From positions 112,136 through 176,135 of the forward strand of contig JAJDWA010000023.1 of assembly GCA_022825825.1 (NCBI GenBank): DNA of 64,000 bases, read 5' to 3'. Each line of letters begins with the position of its first letter. Within the stretch, counting starts at the first letter, position 1. The stretch comes from Candidatus Poribacteria bacterium (GTDB lineage Bacteria > Poribacteria > WGA-4E > WGA-3G). Positions 50,340 through 58,871 of the stretch are shown one piece after another. The notes below the pieces were generated by a model, which saw only the letters and a program-made list of their open reading frames with translations, searched no databases and was not told where the DNA came from. Position numbers and translations under genes: made by a program.

Positions 50340-52736
50340 TTAAAAACTATTATACCATGAAAAAGAGGTTTGCCAACCTTTCCATGAATCCAATGTTTTG
50401 GCAATATTGATCCTTAAGGGGCCATTTTCTTGAAACTGTAAACCGATACCGATATCTGCTTTCGGCTCAAACGAAAATGTTCCATCTGAGACATTCCAAA
50501 CTTGTCCTTCGTCAAAGAAAAAGACAAGAAAAGTGTTTTTGAAAATATTATAATTAGACAAGTTTGCTAAACGGTAATGAAATTCAACGTTAAGTAAAAA
50601 TCCACGGTCTCCCATAAAGGCATATTGTGAGTAGCCATACCAAGACTTAGTAGATACTTCCTTTTCATCTTCGTTTGCAGGAACATATAACGGATAACCT
50701 TTCAAACCGCCTAAACCGCCGATTACAAATTTTCTTTGAATTGGTAGCGGGGCGTTGGCAAAACCGAAAAGCAATCGCGTACGGACACGGTGGTTATCTA
50801 AAGGAAAGGCATATCGAAAATGCAATTGAGCCCGTATAAAATCAAAATCAGATCCGACAACAGCGTTGCTATGCTCAACGAAAAGTGTATTGTGCCAGCC
50901 AAGAAAATCCGTTCGGGTATTAAAATCGTATTGGAACGTGAGGCTTCGCATTTGACCAGGGTCTATTGACGGATTTAGCCTGGCTTCCAGCTCTTTTACA
51001 ACCCAGCTTACCGTGTTCCAATCTGTGCTTTTTTCGAGACTCTTATGTGATTCGGCAAGCATTCCTAATTTGAAGGAGTGGACCGGCATTACTGGACTCC
51101 ACTGTAATTCAACTTCTACACCTTGTCTTAAATAGTAATTTTGAAGGTCAGGATAACCTAACACACGTTGAACAATGGATGTGTCATTATTGAAGTTAGG
51201 AAAAAGTTCAGGCGCTATCGCATCGGTTTGTCTATGTAGTTGTGCTGTCAGTCCGAGATTCCATGTATACGGTTTACCCCAGTTTGCTCTTCCACCAAAA
51301 CGGTAGTGTAAATGCGGATTACCGAAGGTGTAGCTAATCTTCCCAAAGAAATTTGAGGTTTGCCTGTTCAATGAATCTGGCACATTCCAGCTCCACAGAG
51401 GCCCGAGATCGGTCGATCTTCCCACTTGAAAACCTGTTCCAATTTCCCAGTTGGTAACGCGGTTAAACCGCAAAAATAGCGGTGGACGAAGACCGAAATA
51501 GATGTTTGAGGATAAGCGTTTTTCATCAAAGGTAATTGTTGCTACACGAGTGAAGTTCTCTTCATTAACCTGTAGACGAACCTCTTTAAAATAAGGCATT
51601 ACTTTAAATAGGGTTTTCAATGCTTGTTCAATATTCTCAGAACCGTTATTAAGTGTTTGGCGTATCTGTTCCTCTGGGACTTGCTGATTTCCTTGAATAC
51701 GTATTTCGTGAATAGGCGCGTCTCCTGCTCTAAATCGTGTGGCTGTGTAGGAGAATAACTCATCAGTCTCAAGACGTGAAGCAGTTGTTTTTACATTCCG
51801 ATTCGCTCCCGATTGCGTTATTGTTAGAGACTTAAGCACCGATAGCGACTTTGATCGCCTACGATTCTCAACGGTAAGGACAGCAACGGTTTCTCCATTC
51901 TCTTCCGTGACCCGCACAGATATTTTGCGACGGTTACCCAGTGATTTAGTAATCATTGGTAGGACATTTTCCAAGCTCCCCGAACCGTTTGCAAGAAACT
52001 TCAAAATATTGGTTCTTTCTGGACTTTTCGCGTTCTGAATTATGAAATCATGAATCTGAATGCCGTTGAACCGCCAAGATGATGTTACTAAGGGTTTTTG
52101 TAAATCTACACTAAATGATTGAAGGTTCTTCTGAGAGATAGGTCTTTGAGGTGATTTCATCTGTGTATTTAATGGATTGCGGACAGGTGGTTCTATAGTA
52201 TCAGTTGATGCCTTAGGGTGTGCGAAAACTGAACCCGGTAACCTCCGAAGATTTTTCAATTCTGGTATATCAATACCGAGTTGGTTAAGATTTCTTAGCA
52301 TATCTCCAACCTGTTCCGTGGGCAATTCACCTATAATGTTTATGAGATAAACATTATTTTCACTGTGGACGATAATAAAGATGCCAACGACAAAATCCTC
52401 TTGTCTAAACGTGTAAAGATGAAATCTTTCACCTTTCTGATATACGCTCCACCCACGCGCTGTTAGTCTATCCTTATAATGCTGAAGCATCTGCTTATAA
52501 TTGAGCCCTTTTCTATGATAATTGCGTAGGTATAGGTAGTCCACTTTTTTATACAATGCAGCGATTTCTGCATTCGGATTTTCCATTACCTGCGCAATGA
52601 TGCGCCGATCTAAATCAAATTTAAATTGCGCAGATGGGGCATTGTACCAATTGAAAGATACTTTTCCGCTGCTGCTTTGCGCACTGGCAGCCCCGCATAG
52701 AAGCAGGAAACACAAAATAATAAAAATGTTCTTCAT
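50340..52736 (-). CDS. Omp85-superfamily-like outer-membrane barrel protein, paralogue 1
   Basis: The 798-residue protein has a signal peptide (MKNIFIILCFLLLCGAASA), an N-terminal region with DUF4252-like pattern (about 25-165: LYLRNYHRKGLNYKQMLQHY, GDMLRNLNQLGIDIP), repeated POTRA-like segments (HEIRIQGNQQVPEEQIRQTL) and a C-terminal barrel with the Omp85 hallmark GGLGGLKGY and a terminal Phe (FSWYNSF). It shares many blocks with the protein at 53.9-56.3 kb. It may insert or export outer-membrane components. AAGGGA precedes the ATG. Confidence 0.8.
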   Translation of the reverse strand: MKNIFIILCFLLLCGAASAQSSSGKVSFNWYNAPSAQFKFDLDRRIIAQVMENPNAEIAALYKKVDYLYLRNYHRKGLNYKQMLQHYKDRLTARGWSVYQKGERFHLYTFRQEDFVVGIFIIVHSENNVYLINIIGELPTEQVGDMLRNLNQLGIDIPELKNLRRLPGSVFAHPKASTDTIEPPVRNPLNTQMKSPQRPISQKNLQSFSVDLQKPLVTSSWRFNGIQIHDFIIQNAKSPERTNILKFLANGSGSLENVLPMITKSLGNRRKISVRVTEENGETVAVLTVENRRRSKSLSVLKSLTITQSGANRNVKTTASRLETDELFSYTATRFRAGDAPIHEIRIQGNQQVPEEQIRQTLNNGSENIEQALKTLFKVMPYFKEVRLQVNEENFTRVATITFDEKRLSSNIYFGLRPPLFLRFNRVTNWEIGTGFQVGRSTDLGPLWSWNVPDSLNRQTSNFFGKISYTFGNPHLHYRFGGRANWGKPYTWNLGLTAQLHRQTDAIAPELFPNFNNDTSIVQRVLGYPDLQNYYLRQGVEVELQWSPVMPVHSFKLGMLAESHKSLEKSTDWNTVSWVVKELEARLNPSIDPGQMRSLTFQYDFNTRTDFLGWHNTLFVEHSNAVVGSDFDFIRAQLHFRYAFPLDNHRVRTRLLFGFANAPLPIQRKFVIGGLGGLKGYPLYVPANEDEKEVSTKSWYGYSQYAFMGDRGFLLNVEFHYRLANLSNYNIFKNTFLVFFFDEGQVWNVSDGTFSFEPKADIGIGLQFQENGPLRINIAKTLDSWKGWQTSFSWYNSF

Positions 52737-52751
52737 CAGAGTCCCTTAGAT

Positions 52752-53858
52752 TCATTTGTCCATCTTTTTGATACGCTGTTTTAACTTTTTTAGTCCATCT
52801 GGAACGTCCGGCTTACCGGGATGGAAGATAACTTCGGGTGGCACAATCTGTCTTGGGCGGTTGGGTGGTTTATAAAACCATTGCAGAGCAATCTGGAATC
52901 GTGGTCCTTGGAAATAGTGTATTTCAACAAGGTGAAAACCTGCTGTAAGTCTCACGTGTGATCGTCTGCTTAGCGGCCCATGTATCCCATCATTATCAAC
53001 AACTAATTTTCCATTGATATATAACTTAGCCCCATCATCAGAGAGCAGTTCAAACATATATGTGCCGGGCGTATCCACTGCCAATTTACCACGGAAATGT
53101 ATAGCAAAGTTTTCAAGTACAGTTTGTTTCTGAGGTGTAGGAAATCCTGCTGTATAATTTCTGGCAGATACATCCAAATTAGCCGTTGCAAAGGTATATA
53201 GAGGAGTCATCCGCTTAAAATTAGGCATAAAATGAATTGGCCCACCAGGAATATAGACCTGACCTATTAATCCGTGTCCGGGCATTACGTCAGAGTCAAA
53301 AATACCGAGTCCCATGATGCCTTCGTCTAAATCTATTGAATCGAGACCTACTACACCTGCCACATTTGATAATCCTTTGCCTATACCGCTGCCTGTGCCA
53401 CCACGCCCAGGCCCCCGTACGTTCCCTCCTGCTCCACGGTACTCTGGAACGACAATAGGTCCCGCTGCTTCAGCATCTTTCCCGAAACTCGCGTTGGGTA
53501 GTGCAGGCGCGTCTGTTCGAGGTATATTTGCATAAGTGACAATTTCGGGAGCGATATTATCATGAATTGGAGCTTTCGGAGGGTTCATCTCTGGAGCATA
53601 CTTGGGGGCTGCGCGCGAAAGTGCGGGTGATCCGTTATCGGGCCTGGGTTTAGGTTGTACCCGCTGGTGTTGGCGCATGAAACGACGTTTCACGTGTTCT
53701 GGAGTATCTGTTTTAAAGATTACAAGAGAGAGGTCGGGATCTGTTTCATTGAAATGTTTTACCAAAAACGGTGATATAATTAATATCAATATAAAATGTA
53801 TCCCTAAAGAAATTAGTAAAGATATTTTACTTTTGGTTCTTTTCACGACACAACTCAC
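52752..53858 (-). CDS. TonB-like membrane-anchored protein with PA14 domain
   Basis: A TM helix near the start (ISLLISLGIHFILILIISPF), like TonB or energy-transducer anchors, is followed by a Pro/Lys/Arg-rich linker (QHQRVQPKPRPDN), a Gly-rich stretch (GPGRGGTGSGIGKGL) and a C-terminal PA14 domain (about 225-335) with FELLSDDGAKLYINGKLVVD and the GFHLVEIHYFQG strand. PA14 binds carbohydrates or surfaces. The start is GTG at 53858 or GTG at 53846, the second having GGGG at a better distance. It lies between the two Omp85-like genes in one operon. Confidence 0.75.
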   Translation of the reverse strand: MSCVVKRTKSKISLLISLGIHFILILIISPFLVKHFNETDPDLSLVIFKTDTPEHVKRRFMRQHQRVQPKPRPDNGSPALSRAAPKYAPEMNPPKAPIHDNIAPEIVTYANIPRTDAPALPNASFGKDAEAAGPIVVPEYRGAGGNVRGPGRGGTGSGIGKGLSNVAGVVGLDSIDLDEGIMGLGIFDSDVMPGHGLIGQVYIPGGPIHFMPNFKRMTPLYTFATANLDVSARNYTAGFPTPQKQTVLENFAIHFRGKLAVDTPGTYMFELLSDDGAKLYINGKLVVDNDGIHGPLSRRSHVRLTAGFHLVEIHYFQGPRFQIALQWFYKPPNRPRQIVPPEVIFHPGKPDVPDGLKKLKQRIKKMDK

Positions 53859-53908
53859 CCCATTATTTGTTAAGTATTGCCTGACACAACTGAATTTAAA
53901 ACAAAATT

Positions 53909-56263
53909 CTAAAAACTATAGAAAAACATTAGATTGAATTGAGTACCTTGCTCATCATCAAATGCTTTTGCAATGTTGAAGCGAAAAATATTAGCCTCCG
54001 ATCCAATCTGCAGACCAATACCAGCACTGCTTTTCGGTTTAAAATGCCAATTGTTGTCCAGTTTATTCCAAACTTGTCCTTGATCGAAGAGTAAAACCAC
54101 ATACATATTATTCAGCACGTCCATATTGATATTATTCAGCACATTGATCTTATTGATACGCGGCAAACCAATGAGAAATTCTACGTTGAAAAGGTAGCCC
54201 TGATCACCAGCGAATATATATAATGGATAACCGTTGAGTGTACCAATTCCACCGATTATAAATTGACGTTGAATCGGTAGGAGAGCTGTCCCAACATGAT
54301 CCTCAGCAGGTTTGCCTACAACCGAACCCAGCACAAACCGAGTACGAAGTTGGTTATTTCGGAATGGAACAGCATAGCGCAAATGTGTTTGAAACCGTGT
54401 CCAATCAAAATCGGAACCAAAAGATGTATTGCTATGTTCAACAAGAAAAGTATTATGCCAACCGAGGTAATTATTTCGATTCTTATAATCTGATTTGAAC
54501 TGAATACTGCGCATGTTACCTGGTGTTATTACAAGATTTTCTCGGACTTTTGATGATGACCGCCAGTTGAGAAGATGCCAATCAGTTGTTTTTTGCAGGC
54601 TTTCGTGTGTTTCCCAAAGCATTGAAAGCCTAAAATTTATTGATCGCCCTGGTTGCCACCGTAATGCAACTTCTGCCCCGTTTCTCAAATAGTAATCCTG
54701 ATGATCTGGTACGCCAAAAATACGCAGCATAAATGTGCCAGTATCGTTATAACCAGCGTAAATATCTGGTGCGATTGTGGTTGTAGAGCGTTGAAACTGT
54801 GCGGTTAAGCCTAAATTCCATTTACTGCGGTCTCCCCAGATTCGGTTACCACCAATCCGGTAATAGAGTTGTTTATTCCCGAATCCGTAGCCAAACTGTG
54901 CAAAAAGTTTGGAGTTGTCCTTTTTAATCGGTACGTTAGAGTACCAGTCGAATTCAAAGGGCGTGATATTATCTCTCTTTTGCGAACGCAACCCAGTTTC
55001 GACACGCGCGCCGAGTTCCCACCCTGTGACACGATTAAATCCTATCCGTGGAATCATGGTTGTATAGGTGCTTAAAGGAAACGTTTTCTCTATAAGATTT
55101 ATTGTCGCAATCCGTTGTTTAGGGAATTCCTCAATTTTGATCTCTACCCGATCAAATTGATCAATTTCTGGAAAAGTTTCAGACAAGGATATAACAGCAT
55201 CGGCGATTTCTGCGGGACCTTCTTCAAGTGCCTTTACAATCTCATCCGATTCAGCGGACAGATTCCCCTCAACCTGTATTTCATCAATAAAATCTCCGTT
55301 GCGCGTCTGGTATCTCCGAGAAAGCGGAATTAGACCGGCTTCATTCGGTATATCCTCAAGGTAGATATTCACCCATTTTTCACTTGTATTCACGGTAACT
55401 TTTTGCACGAATTTCGCTACATCTGAATCCGATAATTTTTTTAACAGTACCGCGAGGTCTTCTGGACCTTCTTGTGGTACAATATTTCCGAAGAAAACAT
55501 CTTTGACTGCATTTACTCTCCCTTTGTGGCTGATGCCCTCGGTTTTCGTCCGTGATTGTATCTGAATCTCTTGAATTGGGTGTCCACGATAAGTCCAATC
55601 CGCTGAATGTGTTTCTTGTATTGTCCCTGAAAACTGGATAAACGGATTTGGTGAATCATCTGAAATACGAAACATTGTTACCGGCTTTTTATCCAGCAAT
55701 ATCTCTTCAGTCTCTGAAACCACTGTTTCCGTCTCAACACTCGGTAACTCAATGGTTTCACCGAGCGATCTCAATTCGGGTATCCAAATACCGATTGCAT
55801 TTAGGTTTGCTAACAGTTCACCTATTTGTTCTTTTGGAATCTGTCCAACGACGTTGAGCAGATGTACTCCTGTCCTATCCTTAACAACAGCAAAGATACC
55901 TCTGCAGATATTTCCTGATGTCGTTTCGGTAAGAATAGAAATTTGTCGGTTTTCATCCTTAGCGAAACTTTCCCATCCATTCTGCTGTAACTTCTCACTA
56001 TAATATCGTACAAATTTGTCAAAAAGACCCTCTTTAGTATCGTACGTGTGGACATATAGATTTTCAACAGCATAGAAAGGTTCGTCCGTTGAGATAAGAG
56101 CAATCAGTTCACGGTTGAGGTTGAACTGAAATTTGACAGGTAGCACATCAGGACAATCGAAAGGGATCGTTCCTTCTGGCGTCTGTGCCTGTAATAGCAT
56201 TGTTCCTGAAAGTATAACGAATACAATAATAGTTTTTTTGATAGTAGATATTGACAGTAACAT
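53909..56263 (-). CDS. Omp85-superfamily-like outer-membrane barrel protein, paralogue 2
   Basis: I use ATG 56261-56263 (signal peptide MLLSISTIKKTIIVFVILSG, cleavage near LQA) since GGAG lies seven bases upstream; the frame is open for 33 more codons. The 784-residue protein parallels paralogue 1 across its length: VRYYSEKLQQNGWESF, IGELLANLNAIGIWIPELRS, IDEIQVEGNL, FNRVTGWELGARVETG, YLGWHNTFLVEHSN, and the barrel hallmark GGIGTLNGYPLY with terminal Phe. The LRGY-type Arg is replaced by Asn here and Lys in paralogue 1. First gene of a four-gene operon. Confidence 0.8.
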   Translation of the reverse strand: MLLSISTIKKTIIVFVILSGTMLLQAQTPEGTIPFDCPDVLPVKFQFNLNRELIALISTDEPFYAVENLYVHTYDTKEGLFDKFVRYYSEKLQQNGWESFAKDENRQISILTETTSGNICRGIFAVVKDRTGVHLLNVVGQIPKEQIGELLANLNAIGIWIPELRSLGETIELPSVETETVVSETEEILLDKKPVTMFRISDDSPNPFIQFSGTIQETHSADWTYRGHPIQEIQIQSRTKTEGISHKGRVNAVKDVFFGNIVPQEGPEDLAVLLKKLSDSDVAKFVQKVTVNTSEKWVNIYLEDIPNEAGLIPLSRRYQTRNGDFIDEIQVEGNLSAESDEIVKALEEGPAEIADAVISLSETFPEIDQFDRVEIKIEEFPKQRIATINLIEKTFPLSTYTTMIPRIGFNRVTGWELGARVETGLRSQKRDNITPFEFDWYSNVPIKKDNSKLFAQFGYGFGNKQLYYRIGGNRIWGDRSKWNLGLTAQFQRSTTTIAPDIYAGYNDTGTFMLRIFGVPDHQDYYLRNGAEVALRWQPGRSINFRLSMLWETHESLQKTTDWHLLNWRSSSKVRENLVITPGNMRSIQFKSDYKNRNNYLGWHNTFLVEHSNTSFGSDFDWTRFQTHLRYAVPFRNNQLRTRFVLGSVVGKPAEDHVGTALLPIQRQFIIGGIGTLNGYPLYIFAGDQGYLFNVEFLIGLPRINKINVLNNINMDVLNNMYVVLLFDQGQVWNKLDNNWHFKPKSSAGIGLQIGSEANIFRFNIAKAFDDEQGTQFNLMFFYSF

Positions 56264-56309
56264 TTCCACTCCTGCGTTGATCTGTTGTGCTATCAAGCAA
56301 TTCTCTGGA

Positions 56310-56469
56310 TTCAGACTGAGCGGATTTATCGTTAATACAAAGATATAATGAGAAAGTTGCAAGATTAGACAGATATTTTCGCTACGGTGTTTACAATTTT
56401 AACAGATTAAGGGTTTGTTGTCAAATTTCGCATTTTGATTTTTCAGACTGAGCGGATTTTCGGTAGCCT
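56310..56469. repeat. 18-bp direct repeat pair 142 bp apart
   Basis: TTCAGACTGAGCGGATTT occurs at 56310-56327 and 56452-56469. On the minus strand both read NPLSL in the overlapping frames, in the upstream extension of paralogue 2 and in the truncated gene at 56399. It marks a duplication or rearrangement junction. Confidence 0.8.
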
Positions 56470-56662
56470 GTTCCGCCTTGTTACCTGTCTTGGAAACCTG
56501 TTTAGTTTCCTTCGATTGGTGTAGCAGCTTTTCTGCCTCGGCTGCTTCTTGTTTGTAGGGTGCGATGTCGTGCTGATACCACAGATAACATGCACCCGCA
56601 ACGATTAGCAGCATCACAATGCCACCGATAAGCCATTTGTTGGTGAGAATATCACGGGACAT
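56399..56662 (-). CDS. truncated paralogue of the single-TM protein at 57.4-58.1 kb
   Basis: The 87-residue frame shares its first ~65 residues with the larger protein: WLIGGIVMLLIVAGACYLWY, QHDIAPYKQEAAEAEKLL, VSKTGNKAEQAT. After that it turns into an unrelated tail (NPLSLKNQNAKFDNKPLIC) at the 18-bp repeat and stops. The periplasmic domain of the longer relative is lost. It may be a non-functional remnant or a small membrane protein in its own right. Confidence 0.6.
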   Translation of the reverse strand: MSRDILTNKWLIGGIVMLLIVAGACYLWYQHDIAPYKQEAAEAEKLLHQSKETKQVSKTGNKAEQATENPLSLKNQNAKFDNKPLIC

Positions 56663-56775
56663 CGGGGACCCCTTTTGTTATGACATATTTTTACAATAAT
56701 ACAAAATATGCCCCAAAAAAATGAGGTAAAAATGAAATTTAGTGGAAATTTGAGGCAATTTTAGATAAAAGTAAA

Positions 56776-56802
56776 GGACAGACATTCTTGGAATGCCTGC
56801 CG
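56776..56802 (-). terminator. hairpin plus T-rich tract, probable terminator
   Basis: On the minus-strand RNA the stem GGCAGGCATTC pairs with GAATGTCTGTC using two G-U pairs, three-base loop, and is followed by CTTTACTTTTATC. It lies 33 bases after the stop of the gene at 56835. The wobble pairs work only for the minus-strand RNA, which fixes the direction. Confidence 0.65.
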
Positions 56803-56834
56803 TGTGCCTTAGTGTAAGAGTTGCAGATTGATTA

Positions 56835-57356
56835 CTAAATCATATTTAAAGGATCAAATATATCCTCATCATGGTCATAAATAAAACTATCAAAATATTC
56901 GGAATCATAGGTTTTCCGAGATCCCCAAATATCGACTTCTCCCTTCCCATGAAAAAATTGCTCAAGGTCAGGATCATAATGTATTTTGGCGGCAACACTC
57001 TCTGAGCATCCTCCAATATACATGGCAGCATCGCTATCAGATGCTACTCGACTGAATGGAATATTAGTTACTTGTATGGCGTATATAGCCTTTACTTCCA
57101 TAATATAATATCCACCCTCAGGTAGATTGGAATTTGCATCATCATAATGATCTACGCTTCCAGAACAAACGAAGGTCTTCATTTCTGCGTTAGGGTTCTC
57201 TATAGATATCCCTATACTCGCATCACATAATGACTCATCATGAGTTCCAGACCATTCTATACCCCATACAGTCGGAACCTCACACCGTGAATAAACATAC
57301 ATGGATACAAAAACTATTAAATACACTGGTAATAGAAAACTTACAAACTTTAACAT
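56835..57356 (-). CDS. hypothetical exported or membrane-anchored protein
   Basis: The 173-residue protein has a hydrophobic N-terminus (MLKFVSFLLPVYLIVFVSMY) that is a signal or anchor, then a beta-rich, acidic domain with four Cys (SLCDASIGI, FVCSGS, IGGCSES). No known family. Its AAGGAG ribosome-binding site is formed by the last codons of the upstream gene (stop at 57359), so the two are coupled. A terminator-like hairpin follows. Confidence 0.7.
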   Translation of the reverse strand: MLKFVSFLLPVYLIVFVSMYVYSRCEVPTVWGIEWSGTHDESLCDASIGISIENPNAEMKTFVCSGSVDHYDDANSNLPEGGYYIMEVKAIYAIQVTNIPFSRVASDSDAAMYIGGCSESVAAKIHYDPDLEQFFHGKGEVDIWGSRKTYDSEYFDSFIYDHDEDIFDPLNMI

Positions 57357-57358
57357 GA

Positions 57359-58129
57359 TTATTCTCCTTTATTTGAAAATAGATAATGGAATGGATCGAT
57401 TCCATGTTCATGCATATTATGCACTCTTACACCGGGCAAGGTCTCTCCAGCAGAAATTGCTTTCTCCAACCTTTTTTGAATATCACGCGTTCCGCTAGGC
57501 CCCAAAATTCTTATAGTTTCCGTCCTTAACGTTTTGCCTTCTACTTCTATCTTATCTTCATTGACTTCAACATAAAACGTGTTTGGATAGATCGGATAGA
57601 CTTTACCTTTATGCCATTTCCCAGCAATAAAATCATAATCGCCTTCATTGAATAATTTTATTAGCACCCTGCTGAGCAATTCTCCTTGACGCTGAATCTC
57701 GGTAGGAAACATGTCATCTGGAAACTGCCAGCTTACAGCAATTGGAAAATCTGCAGGAATCTCAGGATAGGGACCAAAGCCAAACGGTGACACACGCACA
57801 TCTGCCGTCTCTGCAATTTCTGCGGGGACATTGGATTGTGCTTTTGACGGTTCAGTCTTATCCATCAGGGGAGTTGCATCGTTGCTTTGTTTCTCTGCGG
57901 GTGGCGTACTGCTTTCCGCAGGGGTTACATCGGTTGCCTGTTGTGCCGTATCGCCTGTCTTGGAAACCTTTTTAGATTTCTGCGACTGGCGCAGCAGTTT
58001 TTCTGCCTCAGCAGCCTCTTGTTTGTAGGGTGCTATATCGTGCTGATACCAGAAATAGCACGCACCTGCAACAATCAGCAGCACCACAATGCCACCGATA
58101 AGCCATCGGGCATAAAATCTATATGTCAT
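57359..58129 (-). CDS. single-TM hypothetical protein, full-length paralogue
   Basis: The 256-residue protein has an N-terminal TM helix (WLIGGIVVLLIVAGACYFWY), a charged helical part (APYKQEAAEAEKLLRQS), a low-complexity Ser/Pro/Thr linker (about 60-110) and a C-terminal domain (about 120-250) facing the periplasm, with KVYPIYPNTFYVEVNEDKIE and EGKTLRTETIRILGPSG. Unknown family. AGAGGT precedes the ATG. A shortened copy exists at 56399. Together with the 173-residue gene it forms a small operon. Confidence 0.75.
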   Translation of the reverse strand: MTYRFYARWLIGGIVVLLIVAGACYFWYQHDIAPYKQEAAEAEKLLRQSQKSKKVSKTGDTAQQATDVTPAESSTPPAEKQSNDATPLMDKTEPSKAQSNVPAEIAETADVRVSPFGFGPYPEIPADFPIAVSWQFPDDMFPTEIQRQGELLSRVLIKLFNEGDYDFIAGKWHKGKVYPIYPNTFYVEVNEDKIEVEGKTLRTETIRILGPSGTRDIQKRLEKAISAGETLPGVRVHNMHEHGIDPFHYLFSNKGE

Positions 58130-58457
58130 TTTACACCTCTTATTGTTATGCCACTTAGATGTGGCTTTAGTTGTTTATGGGTTCCCTGGGTACGTTGGCT
58201 GGGTGCGCCGGAGATGATGTGTGCTTAAAAAATCACGGGCATCCCCAGCTACCAAGCCTCTATTACCTAATATGTTTTAGATAAACAGGATACCCATCTT
58301 CGGATAATAGAGTTTGGTAGTTTAAATAGTATACAACATAAACAACAAAAAGTCAAATTAAATTTAGAAAAAAAATTGAAATTTGATTTATAGAAAAAGT
58401 CGTCTATTTTACAGAAAAGTGCTAAAATACTCATCAGAGAACTCCTTTGGGTTGTTT

Positions 58458-58596
58458 TATAGTCCAACCTAAAAATATGTGAACACTCTCCCGGTAGGTG
58501 TGGTTTCCTAACTTCACCATTTCCCAGACCCATCGGGTGCGATTAGGAAATCGCACCTACCGTAGTGTCCAAATAATTATTATTGGTTTCACTATA
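58458..58596. repeat. MITE-like palindromic element, copy B (139 bp)
   Basis: Same ends (TATAGTCCAACC, GGTTTCACTATA) and the same core (GGTAGGTGTGGTTTCCTAAC, GATTAGGAAATCGCACCTAC) as copy A at 40.9 kb, without the internal extra. The rest of the 740-base gap 58130-58871 is AT-rich; I see no gene there apart from this element, the 58770 fragment and a 16-base motif at 58650-58665. Confidence 0.85.
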
Positions 58597-58769
58597 ATGA
58601 CTTCATTGGACCAAAAGAGTTCTTTTTAGGCAAAATTATTGAATTACTTATCAAACTCACGTTATAATAAATTTATGTGATCCCAATTTTTTTATAGTAA
58701 AATTCATAATTACTTACACACTACGACTTAATGCCAAATGCGCGTCCGGCATTGAGCCAAATCAACGCT

Positions 58770-58804
58770 GAATACGCGTATGGTATTCTGAATTGGTTAG
58801 GAAA
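58770..58804. repeat. 35-bp inverted copy of the inner part of repeat A
   Basis: GAATACGCGTATGGTATTCT and the following 15 bases are the exact reverse complement of 40903-40937, the extra segment that copy A has and copy B lacks. It sits in the leader of the next gene and holds the palindrome ATACGCGTAT. Confidence 0.85.
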
Positions 58805-58871
58805 TCGCTCCTACCGTTTCCAAAATTGCTTATCCCGAGATCACGTTAACCGTAGAAAGGAGGCATTCACA

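Noticed and set aside
58267..58533. Minus-strand open frame of 88 codons upstream of the lectin-like genes
   Set aside because: It runs through the MITE-like repeat and AT-rich DNA and shows no coding pattern.
58601..58871. Upstream extension of the first lectin-like gene to the ATG at 58731
   Set aside because: The extension translates repeat DNA, and the ATG at 58872 has a perfect ribosome-binding site and begins a signal peptide.
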